DNA of 30,560 bases from JBAZMA01 sp041649995 (GTDB lineage: Bacteria; Omnitrophota; Gorgyraeia; Velamenicoccales; Velamenicoccaceae), in contig JBAZMA010000018.1 in the NCBI GenBank assembly GCA_041649995.1, positions 1-30,560 of the forward strand, written 5' to 3'. The translations under genes were made by a program, and so were the position numbers. Positions 8,499-16,196 of the stretch are shown piece by piece. Position 1 is the first letter of the stretch. Every line of letters starts with the position of its first letter. The notes under the pieces are model-generated. The model was not told where the DNA came from. It searched no databases and worked only from the letters and a program-made list of their open reading frames with translations.

Positions 8499-9761
8499 AT
8501 GCACGAATTTAGATACGTTAAGGATGAATTGTTCTGCGAGGATGTCCGGCTTTCGGAGCTGGCCGAAAAATACGGCACGCCCCTGTATGTTTATAGTCAC
8601 GGAACGCTCCTGGATCACTACCGGAAGCTGAAAAAGGCCTTTGCCGGGGTCTCGCCTTTGATCTGTTTTTCAGTGAAGTCGAATTCCAGCCTTTCGCTGC
8701 TGAAAACCCTCGTCCGGGAGGGCGCGGGGCTCGACATTGTCTCCGGCGGGGAGTTGTTTCGCGCGCAAAAGATCAAAGCTGATCCGTCAAAGATCGTTTA
8801 CGCGAGCGTGGGCAAGACCAGGCAAGAGGTGCTGGCGGCCATTCGCTGCGGCATCCTGTATTTTAATGTGGAATCCATCCAGGAGCTGGGCGTCATCAGC
8901 GACGCGGCCCAGGAGCTTGGAAAAGACGCCCGGGTGTGCGTCAGGGTCAATCCCAATATCGACCCCCACACGCACGCTTATATCACGACAGGCACGGTGG
9001 AGAGCAAGTTCGGGGTGGATCTGGAAACAGCGCGCATTATTTTTTTGAACAGTTCCCGTTTCAAAAGAGTACGGGTTGAGGGGATTCACGTCCACATCGG
9101 TTCGCAGATCACGCAGTCGGCCCCGTTTGTCGCCGCCCTCAAAAGGATCCTGCGGTTCATGGATGACTTGAAAAGGATCGGTGTTCCGGTCAGGACGCTC
9201 AACATCGGCGGGGGCCTGGGCATTATCTACAAGGAAGAGAAACCGCAGACGGCCAGGGAATACGCCGACCAGATCCTTCCTTTGCTCAAAGGCCGAAAAT
9301 TGAAACTGATCCTGGAACCGGGCCGCTTTATCGTAGGGAACGCGGGCGTCCTGTTGACACGGGTTCTCTATCTTAAGGAAACCGACAAGAAAAGATTTAT
9401 TATCGTGGATGCGGGCATGAATGATTTGGCCAGACCTTCTTTGTACGGCGCTTATCATCAGATCCATCCTGTTGTGGGCTCGCCCGCGGCCGCCGCGTCC
9501 GGCTCGAAAAATTCGGACATTGTCGGCCCGATCTGCGAAAGCGGGGATTTTTTGGCCAAGGACAGGCCGATGCCGGTGGTCAATCCCGGGGATTGCCTGG
9601 CTGTGCTGGGCGCCGGGGCCTATGGTTTTTCCATGGCTTCCAATTATAATTCCCGCCGCAGGCCGGCGGAAGTCCTTGTCAAAGGCAAGAACGCTTATTT
9701 GATCCGCGAGAGGGAAACCTACGATGACCTTTTGCGGAATGAAAAGGTCGTTGTGTTATGA
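8499..9761 (+). CDS. lysA: Diaminopimelate decarboxylase
   Basis: This PLP enzyme of the fold-type III group decarboxylates meso-diaminopimelate to lysine, the last step of the pathway. Seen are the PLP lysine Lys60 in CFSVKSN, GLDIVSGGEL, HVHIGSQ near 197-203, the glycine-rich NIGGGLG, LEPGRFIV, CESGDFL with Cys346 contributing to the partner active site, and GAYGFSMASNYNSR. Length is 420 residues. The ATG at 8499 follows AGAGGA at 8485-8490 with eight bases between. The stop overlaps dapF (ATGA). Confidence 0.97.
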   Translation: MHEFRYVKDELFCEDVRLSELAEKYGTPLYVYSHGTLLDHYRKLKKAFAGVSPLICFSVKSNSSLSLLKTLVREGAGLDIVSGGELFRAQKIKADPSKIVYASVGKTRQEVLAAIRCGILYFNVESIQELGVISDAAQELGKDARVCVRVNPNIDPHTHAYITTGTVESKFGVDLETARIIFLNSSRFKRVRVEGIHVHIGSQITQSAPFVAALKRILRFMDDLKRIGVPVRTLNIGGGLGIIYKEEKPQTAREYADQILPLLKGRKLKLILEPGRFIVGNAGVLLTRVLYLKETDKKRFIIVDAGMNDLARPSLYGAYHQIHPVVGSPAAAASGSKNSDIVGPICESGDFLAKDRPMPVVNPGDCLAVLGAGAYGFSMASNYNSRRRPAEVLVKGKNAYLIRERETYDDLLRNEKVVVL

Positions 9762-10594
9762 AAACCCTTGGTTTCACGAAAATGGAAGGTTCGGGCAACG
9801 ATTTTGTCCTGATAAAGGCAAGGTCTTCACAAGCCCCGGGCCCTGAATTCGTCCGCGTCCTCTGCGACCGGAAATTCGGCGTGGGGGCCGACGGGGTTCT
9901 TTTTCTTTCTTCATCGAAAAAGGCCGATATCCGCATGAGGATCTTTAACGCGGATGGGACCGAAGCGCAGATGTGCGGCAACGGGGCCCGATGCGCGGCG
10001 CTCTGGACCGCAAAGATGTCCGCAGGGTCAACGGCCAAAGGCCTGACGCTGGAAACGCAGGCCGGCCTTATCCGCGCCGAACTCAAAGGTGATGTTGTGA
10101 GGCTGAAGATGACCGATCCGAAGGATATCCGCCTGGACCTGCATGTCAAAGCCTGCGGACGGGACTATGAGGCGGATTATGTCGATACCGGAGTGCCGCA
10201 CGCGGTCATTGAAGTGAGTTCGATCGAAGAAGCCCCTGTCCGCCTGTTGGGACGCGCGATCCGTCACCATAAGATTTTTTCTCCCGCAGGGACAAACGTG
10301 GATTTTATCCAGAGGCTGGGCGACCGCAGCGTTTTGATCAGGACTTATGAGAGGGGTGTGGAGGACGAAACGCTGGCGTGCGGCACAGGTTCTGTCGCCG
10401 CGGCCATCATCAGCGTTCTAAACCACGAAGGATGCGGGACAAAGGTTCGCATGAAACATCGCGTCCCTGTCAAGACAAGGAGCGGGGAAACTTTGCGCGT
10501 GGAGTTCATGCTGTCGAAGAAAAAAGTTTTTGACGTCTGGCTTGAGGGCACGGCACGCGTCGTTTTTGAAGGAAAATATCCCATAAACGGGTAA
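9758..10594 (+). CDS. dapF: Diaminopimelate epimerase
   Basis: The enzyme interconverts LL- and meso-diaminopimelate without a cofactor, using two cysteines. These are Cys73 in MCGNGARC and Cys208 in ETLACGTGS. The N-terminal KMEGSGNDFVL is diagnostic. Length is 278 residues, normal. It starts inside the lysA stop (ATGA overlap), so the two are almost certainly co-translated. This step is essential here because DapL makes the LL isomer while LysA and peptidoglycan synthesis use the meso form. Confidence 0.97.
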   Translation: MKTLGFTKMEGSGNDFVLIKARSSQAPGPEFVRVLCDRKFGVGADGVLFLSSSKKADIRMRIFNADGTEAQMCGNGARCAALWTAKMSAGSTAKGLTLETQAGLIRAELKGDVVRLKMTDPKDIRLDLHVKACGRDYEADYVDTGVPHAVIEVSSIEEAPVRLLGRAIRHHKIFSPAGTNVDFIQRLGDRSVLIRTYERGVEDETLACGTGSVAAAIISVLNHEGCGTKVRMKHRVPVKTRSGETLRVEFMLSKKKVFDVWLEGTARVVFEGKYPING

Positions 10595-10711
10595 GAGATA
10601 AACCTTATCCCTTGCGGCAAACGCCTTAAGGTTTTTATCTCACGAGTCATTCCAAGGAGAATAGACCTCCTCATGTCATGAGAAGGAGGGTCTCATCCGG
10701 CCAAAAGCCGG
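10595..10711 (+). promoter_or_regulatory. Three consecutive stem-loops between dapF and dapA
   Basis: The spacer before dapA holds three inverted repeats. The first pairs GAGATAAACCTTA (10595-10607) with TAAGG and TTTATCTC (10627-10641), with two extra T in the 3' arm. The second is centred on the perfect palindrome CTCATG-T-CATGAG and extended by AGACC with GGGTCT (about 10663-10693). The third is CCGGC at 10697-10701 with GCCGG at 10707-10711, directly before the TAAGGAG ribosome binding site. They could act as an attenuator, an RNA processing or stability element, or a protein site. I do not recognise a known lysine riboswitch. Confidence 0.5.
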
Positions 10712-10725
10712 GTTAAGGAGCTTTC

Positions 10726-11607
10726 ATGTTTAAAGGTTCTATTGTCGCTCTTGTCACGCCTTTTAAAAAAGACGGTTCCGTTGATGAGCAGGGGCTTCGC
10801 GGCCTTGTGGAATTCCATATCAAGAACGGGACGGATGGCATTGTTCCTTGCGGCACGACCGGAGAATCGGCGACCCTGAATTACGAGGAACACGAACGGG
10901 TGATCGAAGTCTGCATTGAGGCCAGCCGCGGCAGGATTCCGGTGATCGCCGGGACGGGTTCCAATTCGACGCAGGAAGCCATCGATATGAGCCTTCCGGC
11001 GAAAAAAGCCGGCGCGGACGGCCTTCTTCTGGTTTCTCCTTATTACAACAAACCGACGCAGAAAGGCCTGTATCTGCATTTTAAGGCGATCGCCGAAAGC
11101 GTCGGGCTTCCGATTATTCTTTACAATATCGCTTCCAGAACGGCCGTGAATATCGAACCTGAGACCGTGGCGCGCCTGAGTCGCGACTGCAAGAATATCG
11201 TGGCCGTAAAAGAGGCGAGCGGATCCCTGGATCAGATGTCGAAGATCAGGTCTTTGTGCGCCCCTGAATTCACTCTGCTTTCGGGCGACGATTCCCTGAC
11301 TCTTCCCGTCATGGCCATCGGGGGGGAGGGGGTTATTTCCGTGGCGGCCAATATCGTGCCGGCGGATGTCAAGGCCCTTGTTTCCGCTTTCGCCGCCGGC
11401 GACACGGCCGGGGCGCGGCAATATCATTACAAGCTGCTGGGGCTGATCAAAGCGTTGTTTATCGAGACCAATCCTATTCCCGTCAAGACGGCCATGGGGC
11501 TGTTGGGAATGTGCGAGCCTTCGCTCAGGCTTCCGATGTGCCCTATAACGGAGGAGAACCTGGGCAAGCTGAAAGCCGGCTTGAAGGATTACGGGCTTTT
11601 GAAATAG
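10726..11607 (+). CDS. dapA: 4-hydroxy-tetrahydrodipicolinate synthase
   Basis: The enzyme condenses pyruvate with aspartate semialdehyde, the entry step of the lysine branch. It is a TIM-barrel lyase of the DapA/NAL family with 293 residues. Seen are GTTGESATL, the SPYYNKPTQ segment, a tyrosine in YNIASRTAVNI and the Schiff-base Lys162 in VAVKEASG. The ATG at 10726 follows TAAGGAG with ideal spacing. Its position among lysA, dapF, dapB and dapL settles the choice of DapA over other family members. Its leader is unusually rich in hairpins. Confidence 0.96.
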   Translation: MFKGSIVALVTPFKKDGSVDEQGLRGLVEFHIKNGTDGIVPCGTTGESATLNYEEHERVIEVCIEASRGRIPVIAGTGSNSTQEAIDMSLPAKKAGADGLLLVSPYYNKPTQKGLYLHFKAIAESVGLPIILYNIASRTAVNIEPETVARLSRDCKNIVAVKEASGSLDQMSKIRSLCAPEFTLLSGDDSLTLPVMAIGGEGVISVAANIVPADVKALVSAFAAGDTAGARQYHYKLLGLIKALFIETNPIPVKTAMGLLGMCEPSLRLPMCPITEENLGKLKAGLKDYGLLK

Positions 11608-11619
11608 TTTTTAGAGTTT

Positions 11620-11711
11620 TTGAGTTTATTGATCACGAGCAACTCAATAACTCAACAAACTCAATAAACTCAACAAACTCGATGAACTCAACAAACTCAA
11701 TGAACTCAATA
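11620..11711. repeat. 9-bp AACTC-type microrepeats with an inverted arm, running into dapB
   Basis: From about 11641 to 11711 the sequence is built of 9-bp units of the type ACTCAACAA, ACTCAATAA and ACTCAATGA. Just upstream, TTGAGTTTATTGA (11620-11632) is the exact reverse complement of TCAATAAACTCAA (11661-11673), so a strong hairpin is possible. A shorter imperfect one forms with 11644-11655. Both candidate dapB ATG codons lie within the repeat units. A related element lies at 13668-13724. Confidence 0.85.
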
Positions 11712-12485
11712 AAACTTGGCGTATGCGGCGCGTTGGGAAAAATGGGTTCGCGCATCCTGGAACTCGCGGCTCTTGATCCCGAATTGCGGGTGGTCCTGGC
11801 CCTGGAAAGGACGGCGCATCCGGGGGTGGGAACAAAAGCGGGAGGCATGGAAGTGACTTGCGACCGAGAGGCGATCAAGAATGTGGACGGGTTGATCGAT
11901 TTTTCTTCGGTGGAGGGCACCTTGGAACATCTGGCCAGTTGCGTTAAGCACAAAAAGGCCCTGGTCATCGGCACCACGGGTTTCAACGAAGGCCAGAAAA
12001 AAGAGATCTTTGAGGCGGCCAAAAGGGTCCCCGTTGTTTTTTCGCCCAACATGTCCATCGGCGTCAATCTTCTTTTTGAACTTGTACGGCAGGCGGCGTC
12101 CAGCCTTCCGCCGGATTATCAGGTATCGATGCGCGAAGCGCATCACGCGCACAAGAAAGACGCGCCCTCGGGCACGGCGAAGTTCCTGGCGGATATCGTC
12201 AGGGATGAGCGCAAGCTGGCGGATGTGCCCGTCCAATCCATCCGTGAGGGCGAGATTATCGGAGACCATGAGGTTGTGTTTGAAAGTCCGCAGGATACGA
12301 TCAGGATCTCTCATAGCGCCAAGACGCGCGATATCTTCGTCCTGGGGGCGTTGAAGGCTTTGAAATTCGCCGTCCGGAAAAAGCAGGGATTGTTCTCTAT
12401 GGCGGATGTTTTGAGGGATATGTCGGACAGAAAAAACAACGAGCAGAGAAGTTCAACTCCGATTCAAGACAGGGAGACAGAATGA
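11700..12485 (+). CDS. dapB: 4-hydroxy-tetrahydrodipicolinate reductase
   Basis: The enzyme reduces the DapA product with NAD(P)H to tetrahydrodipicolinate. The Rossmann motif GALGKMG is at residues 10-16, then DFSSVEGT, IGTTGF, SPNMSIGVN, the catalytic EAHHAHKKDAPSGTA segment with His148-149 and Lys152-153, and a GLFSM C-terminal motif. The start is uncertain. ATGs at 11700 and 11682 are both in frame inside the 9-bp repeats, and neither has a visible ribosome binding site. I chose 11700 because the Rossmann motif then falls at the usual distance. From there the protein has 261 residues. The stop overlaps dapL (ATGA). Confidence 0.94.
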   Translation: MNSIKLGVCGALGKMGSRILELAALDPELRVVLALERTAHPGVGTKAGGMEVTCDREAIKNVDGLIDFSSVEGTLEHLASCVKHKKALVIGTTGFNEGQKKEIFEAAKRVPVVFSPNMSIGVNLLFELVRQAASSLPPDYQVSMREAHHAHKKDAPSGTAKFLADIVRDERKLADVPVQSIREGEIIGDHEVVFESPQDTIRISHSAKTRDIFVLGALKALKFAVRKKQGLFSMADVLRDMSDRKNNEQRSSTPIQDRETE

Positions 12486-13660
12486 ATATTTCCTTATCCA
12501 GAAAGCTGGAAAGCCTGCCGCCGTACCTCTTTGCCGAGATAGACGCGGCCAAGAGAAAGGCCAGGGCCGAGGGCAGAAATATCATCGACCTGGGCGTGGG
12601 GGATCCCGATATCCCGACGCCCGCTTTTATCATTGAAAAACTCCACGAAGCGGCGCAGGATCCCCGGAATCATCGCTATGCTCTTGACCAGGGTATGCCT
12701 GAGCTGAAAGAAGCCATTGCCGCCTGGTACAAACAAAGATTTCAGGTTGATCTGGACCCGCAGACCGAGATCCTGCCGCTGATCGGTTCCAAGGAAGGAA
12801 TTGCCCATTTACCGCTGGCTTTCGTGGACAAAGGGGACATCACGCTCGTTCCCGACCCCGGCTATCCGCCCTATCGCAACGCCACGATCCTGGCTGATGG
12901 AAAACCTTACAACATGCCTTTGCGCGCCAGCCATGCTTTTCTGCCTGACCTGGAATCTATTTCTGAAAAGATCGCCCAGAAGGCCAAGCTTATGTTCCTG
13001 AATTATCCGAACAATCCGACTTCCGCCGTGGCTGACCCTGCTTTTTTTGAACAGGCCGCCGCTTTCGGAGAGAAGCATCAGGTGATCATTTGCCATGACG
13101 CGGCATATTCTGAAGTGGCCTTTGACGGGTTTAAACCCGTCAGTTTCCTGCAGGCGCCTGGCGCTAAAGCCGCGGGCGTGGAGTTTCATTCCCTTTCCAA
13201 AACATTCAATATGACCGGTTGGAGGCTTGGCTGGGTCTGCGGAAACGCCTCTGTCGTAGCCGCGCTCGCCAAGGTCAAATCCAATATCGATTCCGGCATA
13301 TTCCAGGCGATACAGGTTGCCGGTATCGCCGCCTTAGAGCGGGGGGCGGCGGTTATCGAACAGAACAATAAGATATACTCCGAGCGCTGCCAGATTTTTA
13401 CGGACGGCCTCAAAAACCTGGGATGGAAAGTGGAGAAGCCCAAAGCGAGTTTTTATATCTGGGCCAAGCTTCCTAAAAAAGCCAAATCATCCGTGGAATT
13501 CGCCAAGATCCTTTTGGAGAGGGCCAATATTGTCGCCACGCCCGGGGTGGGGTTCGGTAAGTCCGGCGAGGGATATGTGAGGTTTGCCATGACCCTGGAT
13601 AAAGAAAAGCTGAAGGAAGCTGTCGAACGCATGAAGGTCTATTTAGTTGATTTGTTATAG
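12482..13660 (+). CDS. dapL: LL-diaminopimelate aminotransferase
   Basis: This fold-type I PLP aminotransferase of 392 residues converts tetrahydrodipicolinate straight to LL-diaminopimelate with glutamate. It bypasses the acylated DapD, DapC and DapE steps. Family features are the N-terminal LPPYLFAEID, DLGVGDPD, RYALDQGMPELKEAI, GSKEGIAHLP, VPDPGYPPYR, NYPNNPT and the PLP lysine Lys240 in LSKTFNMTGWRLGW. It lies with the other dap genes and overlaps dapB. GGGAG precedes the ATG at 12482. A generic aspartate aminotransferase is the alternative, but the motifs and context favour DapL strongly. Confidence 0.95.
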   Translation: MNISLSRKLESLPPYLFAEIDAAKRKARAEGRNIIDLGVGDPDIPTPAFIIEKLHEAAQDPRNHRYALDQGMPELKEAIAAWYKQRFQVDLDPQTEILPLIGSKEGIAHLPLAFVDKGDITLVPDPGYPPYRNATILADGKPYNMPLRASHAFLPDLESISEKIAQKAKLMFLNYPNNPTSAVADPAFFEQAAAFGEKHQVIICHDAAYSEVAFDGFKPVSFLQAPGAKAAGVEFHSLSKTFNMTGWRLGWVCGNASVVAALAKVKSNIDSGIFQAIQVAGIAALERGAAVIEQNNKIYSERCQIFTDGLKNLGWKVEKPKASFYIWAKLPKKAKSSVEFAKILLERANIVATPGVGFGKSGEGYVRFAMTLDKEKLKEAVERMKVYLVDLL

Positions 13661-13667
13661 GGTTATA

Positions 13668-13724
13668 GAGTTGTAGGGTTCTGCCCCGTGGAATAAAGGC
13701 CAAAACGCAATAACTCTACAACTC
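13668..13724. repeat. Intergenic inverted repeat, AACTC family
   Basis: GAGTTGTAGGGTT (13668-13680) pairs with AACTCTACAACTC (13712-13724) with one mismatch in 13, around a 31-nt loop. The right arm resembles the 9-bp repeats upstream of dapB: CAATAACTC, then ACAA, then CTCAA occur in both. It could end the long arg-lys transcript, but there is no T run. The folK start follows 16 bp later without a clear ribosome binding site. Confidence 0.65.
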
Positions 13725-13740
13725 AAAAACCTGTAATTTT

Positions 13741-14265
13741 ATGATCTGTTATATCGGTATCGGTTCCAACCTGGGCGACAGGGAGCAGAACATCACGCGC
13801 GCCCTGGAGCTTTTAAAAGCTTCATCCGGCCTGGACCTTGAGAGGTTGTCTCCGGTTTATGAAACAGAACCCTGGGGCCCGGTGAAGGATCAGGGAGATT
13901 ATCTGAACCTTGTGGCACAGGTCCGCTGGGAAAGAGGCCCGGGGGATCTCCTGCGGGCCATCAAAGGGATCGAGCGTGACATGGGGCGCTCATCCGGGCA
14001 GGTTTGGGGGCCGCGTTCCATTGATCTGGATCTTTTGTATTTCGGCGTTCAGGTGGTCCAAGAGGACGGCTTGAGTATTCCGCATCCTCGTATTCCGGAG
14101 CGGTTTTTCGTGCTCAAGCCCATGTCTGACCTTGCCCCGGGATGGAAAGACCCCCGGACGAATGAGACGATAGATGAGATGCTCAAGGCGCTTGCGGGAG
14201 AAGGCCGGTGGAAAAAATATGGCGGCGCTTTCCTAAAAAAGGCTTGGGCTCGGTATCAATCGTAG
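13741..14265 (+). CDS. folK: 2-amino-4-hydroxy-6-hydroxymethyldihydropteridine pyrophosphokinase
   Basis: FolK transfers pyrophosphate from ATP to the pterin alcohol in folate synthesis. Seen are the N-terminal YIGIGSNLGDRE, PVYETEPWG, YLNLV, the signature GPRSIDLDLLYFG and IPHPRIPERFFVL. Length is 174 residues, typical of a single-domain enzyme. No other folate gene is nearby. The ATG at 13741 has no convincing ribosome binding site and lies just behind the inverted repeat at 13668-13724. The next gene begins 11 bp after its stop. Confidence 0.95.
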   Translation: MICYIGIGSNLGDREQNITRALELLKASSGLDLERLSPVYETEPWGPVKDQGDYLNLVAQVRWERGPGDLLRAIKGIERDMGRSSGQVWGPRSIDLDLLYFGVQVVQEDGLSIPHPRIPERFFVLKPMSDLAPGWKDPRTNETIDEMLKALAGEGRWKKYGGAFLKKAWARYQS

Positions 14266-14276
14266 GAGAAGTTTCC

Positions 14277-14474
14277 ATGAAACGTCTGTACAGAAAGACC
14301 GATGAGAAGAAGATCGCCGGAGTTTGTTCCGGCCTGGGGGAATATTTCAATATTGATCCGACTTTGATCCGGATCGTTTTTCTCCTGGGGATTTTTGTCT
14401 GGGGTTTTACCCTGATCCTTTATCTGGTCTGCTGGTTTGCCATGCCGACCAAGGAAGAGATATCAGGGAAATAA
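14277..14474 (+). CDS. PspC-domain small membrane protein
   Basis: The protein has 65 residues that fit a PspC domain almost end to end: RLYRKTDEKKIAGVCSGLGEYF, then DPTLIRIVF and a hydrophobic segment at about residues 35-57 ending in CWFAMP. PspC domains occur in phage-shock regulators and in many short stand-alone inner-membrane proteins of unknown role. No pspA or pspF is visible here, so a stress role is only a possibility. The ATG at 14277 is preceded by AGGAG at 14264-14268, overlapping the folK stop. An upstream in-frame start at 14208 lies inside folK and is not needed. Confidence 0.9.
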   Translation: MKRLYRKTDEKKIAGVCSGLGEYFNIDPTLIRIVFLLGIFVWGFTLILYLVCWFAMPTKEEISGK

Positions 14475-14490
14475 AGCAAAAGATAAGGGC

Positions 14491-15342
14491 ATGAAGCTTA
14501 TCACAAAACTTCCTGACCTGCGTCGGGAGCTTTCCCGGAACCGCAAAGGCAAGCGCGTGGGTTTTGTCCCTACGATGGGGGCCCTGCATGCAGGCCACCT
14601 TTCGCTGGCGCGACGCGCGGCCAAAGACAACGATCTTGTCGTCTTGAGCATCTTCGTCAATCCCCTCCAGTTCGGCCCTCAGGAAGATTTTTCTGTTTAT
14701 CCCAGAGATCTCAAAAAAGACATGCGGCTCGTCAAGGGCTGCGTCCAGATTGTCTTCGCCCCGCAGGCGCGTGATTTTTACCCGTTTGATTTTTGCACCT
14801 TTGTTGAAGTCAGGGGGCTGTCGGGAGAATTTTGCGGCCGGTCCAGGCCGGGTCATTTCACGGGCGTGGCCACTGTTGTCGCCAAGCTTTTCAACGCCAT
14901 CCAGCCGGACACGGCTTATTTCGGACAAAAAGACGCCCAGCAGGCCGTTGTGATCCAGAAGATGGTCAAAGACCTGGACATGCCTGTTCGCGTTCAGGTG
15001 ATGCCGACTGTGCGTGAAAAAGACGGACTGGCCATGAGCTCACGCAACGCCTATCTTTCTCTCCAGGAAAGACGGGACGCCCTCGTGCTGTATCAGTCGT
15101 TGAAGTCCGCGCAACGCATGGTTTTTTCCGGCCTCAGGGAGACACAGAAGATCCTGGGGGCGCTGGAAGATTTCATTGCCCACACATCCGGCGCGAGAAT
15201 CGATTATATGTCCATTGTGGATAAAAAAACCCTGCAGCCGTTGAAGGTGATCGAGAAGGAAGGACTTTTGCTTTTGGCTGTTTTCATCGGAAAAACAAGA
15301 CTGATCGATAATGCTGTTTTAAAAATCGCGAGGAGCCGGTGA
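14491..15342 (+). CDS. panC: Pantoate-beta-alanine ligase
   Basis: PanC joins pantoate and beta-alanine with ATP to make pantothenate for coenzyme A. Seen are PTMGALHAGHLSL (about 27-39, the HIGH-like nucleotide site), FVNPLQFGPQEDFSVYPR, GHFTGVATVVAKLFN, YFGQKDAQQ and the KMSKS-like region AMSSRNAYLS. Length is 283 residues from the ATG at 14491, where MKLITKLPDLR matches the family N-terminus. The nearest Shine-Dalgarno-like AAGGG is only a base or two upstream, which is tight. An upstream start at 14437 would overlap the PspC gene. The stop overlaps the next gene (TGATG). Confidence 0.95.
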   Translation: MKLITKLPDLRRELSRNRKGKRVGFVPTMGALHAGHLSLARRAAKDNDLVVLSIFVNPLQFGPQEDFSVYPRDLKKDMRLVKGCVQIVFAPQARDFYPFDFCTFVEVRGLSGEFCGRSRPGHFTGVATVVAKLFNAIQPDTAYFGQKDAQQAVVIQKMVKDLDMPVRVQVMPTVREKDGLAMSSRNAYLSLQERRDALVLYQSLKSAQRMVFSGLRETQKILGALEDFIAHTSGARIDYMSIVDKKTLQPLKVIEKEGLLLLAVFIGKTRLIDNAVLKIARSR

Positions 15343-16157
15343 TGGCACGATTGAAGAAGATCAAGGTCGGTATTGTCGGATGCGGGGCCATCGGGGGGAG
15401 CCTGGCGAGGATGATCAAAAAAGATCTTTCCCCTTTTTTTAAACTTGCCGCTTTTTGCGACCCGCGGGAAGACAGGGCGAGAAATCTCCTGAAGCTTTGG
15501 CCCCAGGCAAAAGTCCTGCCTGTTTCCGCCCTTATCCGTTCCTGCGACCTGGTGATTGAGTCGGCTTCCGCGGCTGTTTCCGGCGAGATTGCCGAACTGA
15601 CCCTCCGGGCCGGAAAAAGCATTCTGGCCATGAGCATTGGAGGGATCCTGGGAAAAGAAAAAGAGCTCGCCCGGATCGCCGAAAAAAAAGGCGGCCGCTT
15701 CCTTTTGCCCAGCGGAGCGATTTGCGGGCTTGACGGGATCAGGGCCTTGTCTTTAGCCGGCATCTCTTCTTTGACGCTGAATACCTACAAGCCTCCTGCG
15801 GCACTCGTCGGCGCGCCTTATCTTAAAGAGCGGGGGATAGACCTTTCCGGTATTACGCAGGAGACCCTGGTCTTTAGCGGAAACGCAAAAGAGGCCGTGA
15901 AGGCCTTCCCGCAGAATATCAACGTCGTGGCCCTTCTTCAGATTGCCTCCGGCGTCTGTGTCCAGGTCAAGATCTGGGCCAGGCCCGGTCTTCAAAAAAA
16001 TATCCATGAGATCCAGGTCCTGTCTGCGGCGGCCAATCTCAAGATCCAGTGCGAAAACTCGGCAAGCCCGGATAATCCGAAAACAAGCTATCTGGCGATC
16101 CTTTCGGCGGCTGCTGCGTTAAAGGGATTTTCGCAAGCTGTACGAGTAGGTGCATAA
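15342..16157 (+). CDS. L-aspartate dehydrogenase-like protein (NadX/DUF108 family)
   Basis: The family oxidises L-aspartate to iminoaspartate with NAD(P), which can feed quinolinate synthase in NAD synthesis. Seen are the Rossmann loop GCGAIGGS (13-20), the family block LPSGAICGLDGIRAL, FPQNINVVA, a conserved histidine in NIHEI (His222, the likely catalytic residue), and ENSASPDNPKTSYLAILSA near the C-terminus. Length is 271 residues. I chose the ATG at 15342, six bases after AGGAG, over a GTG one codon earlier. It is translationally coupled to panC. No nadA or nadC is seen, so the pathway served is inferred. Confidence 0.85.
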   Translation: MARLKKIKVGIVGCGAIGGSLARMIKKDLSPFFKLAAFCDPREDRARNLLKLWPQAKVLPVSALIRSCDLVIESASAAVSGEIAELTLRAGKSILAMSIGGILGKEKELARIAEKKGGRFLLPSGAICGLDGIRALSLAGISSLTLNTYKPPAALVGAPYLKERGIDLSGITQETLVFSGNAKEAVKAFPQNINVVALLQIASGVCVQVKIWARPGLQKNIHEIQVLSAAANLKIQCENSASPDNPKTSYLAILSAAAALKGFSQAVRVGA

Positions 16158-16196
16158 ACGGACAGAAACTTAAAACGATGAAAGGGGGTGATTGGA

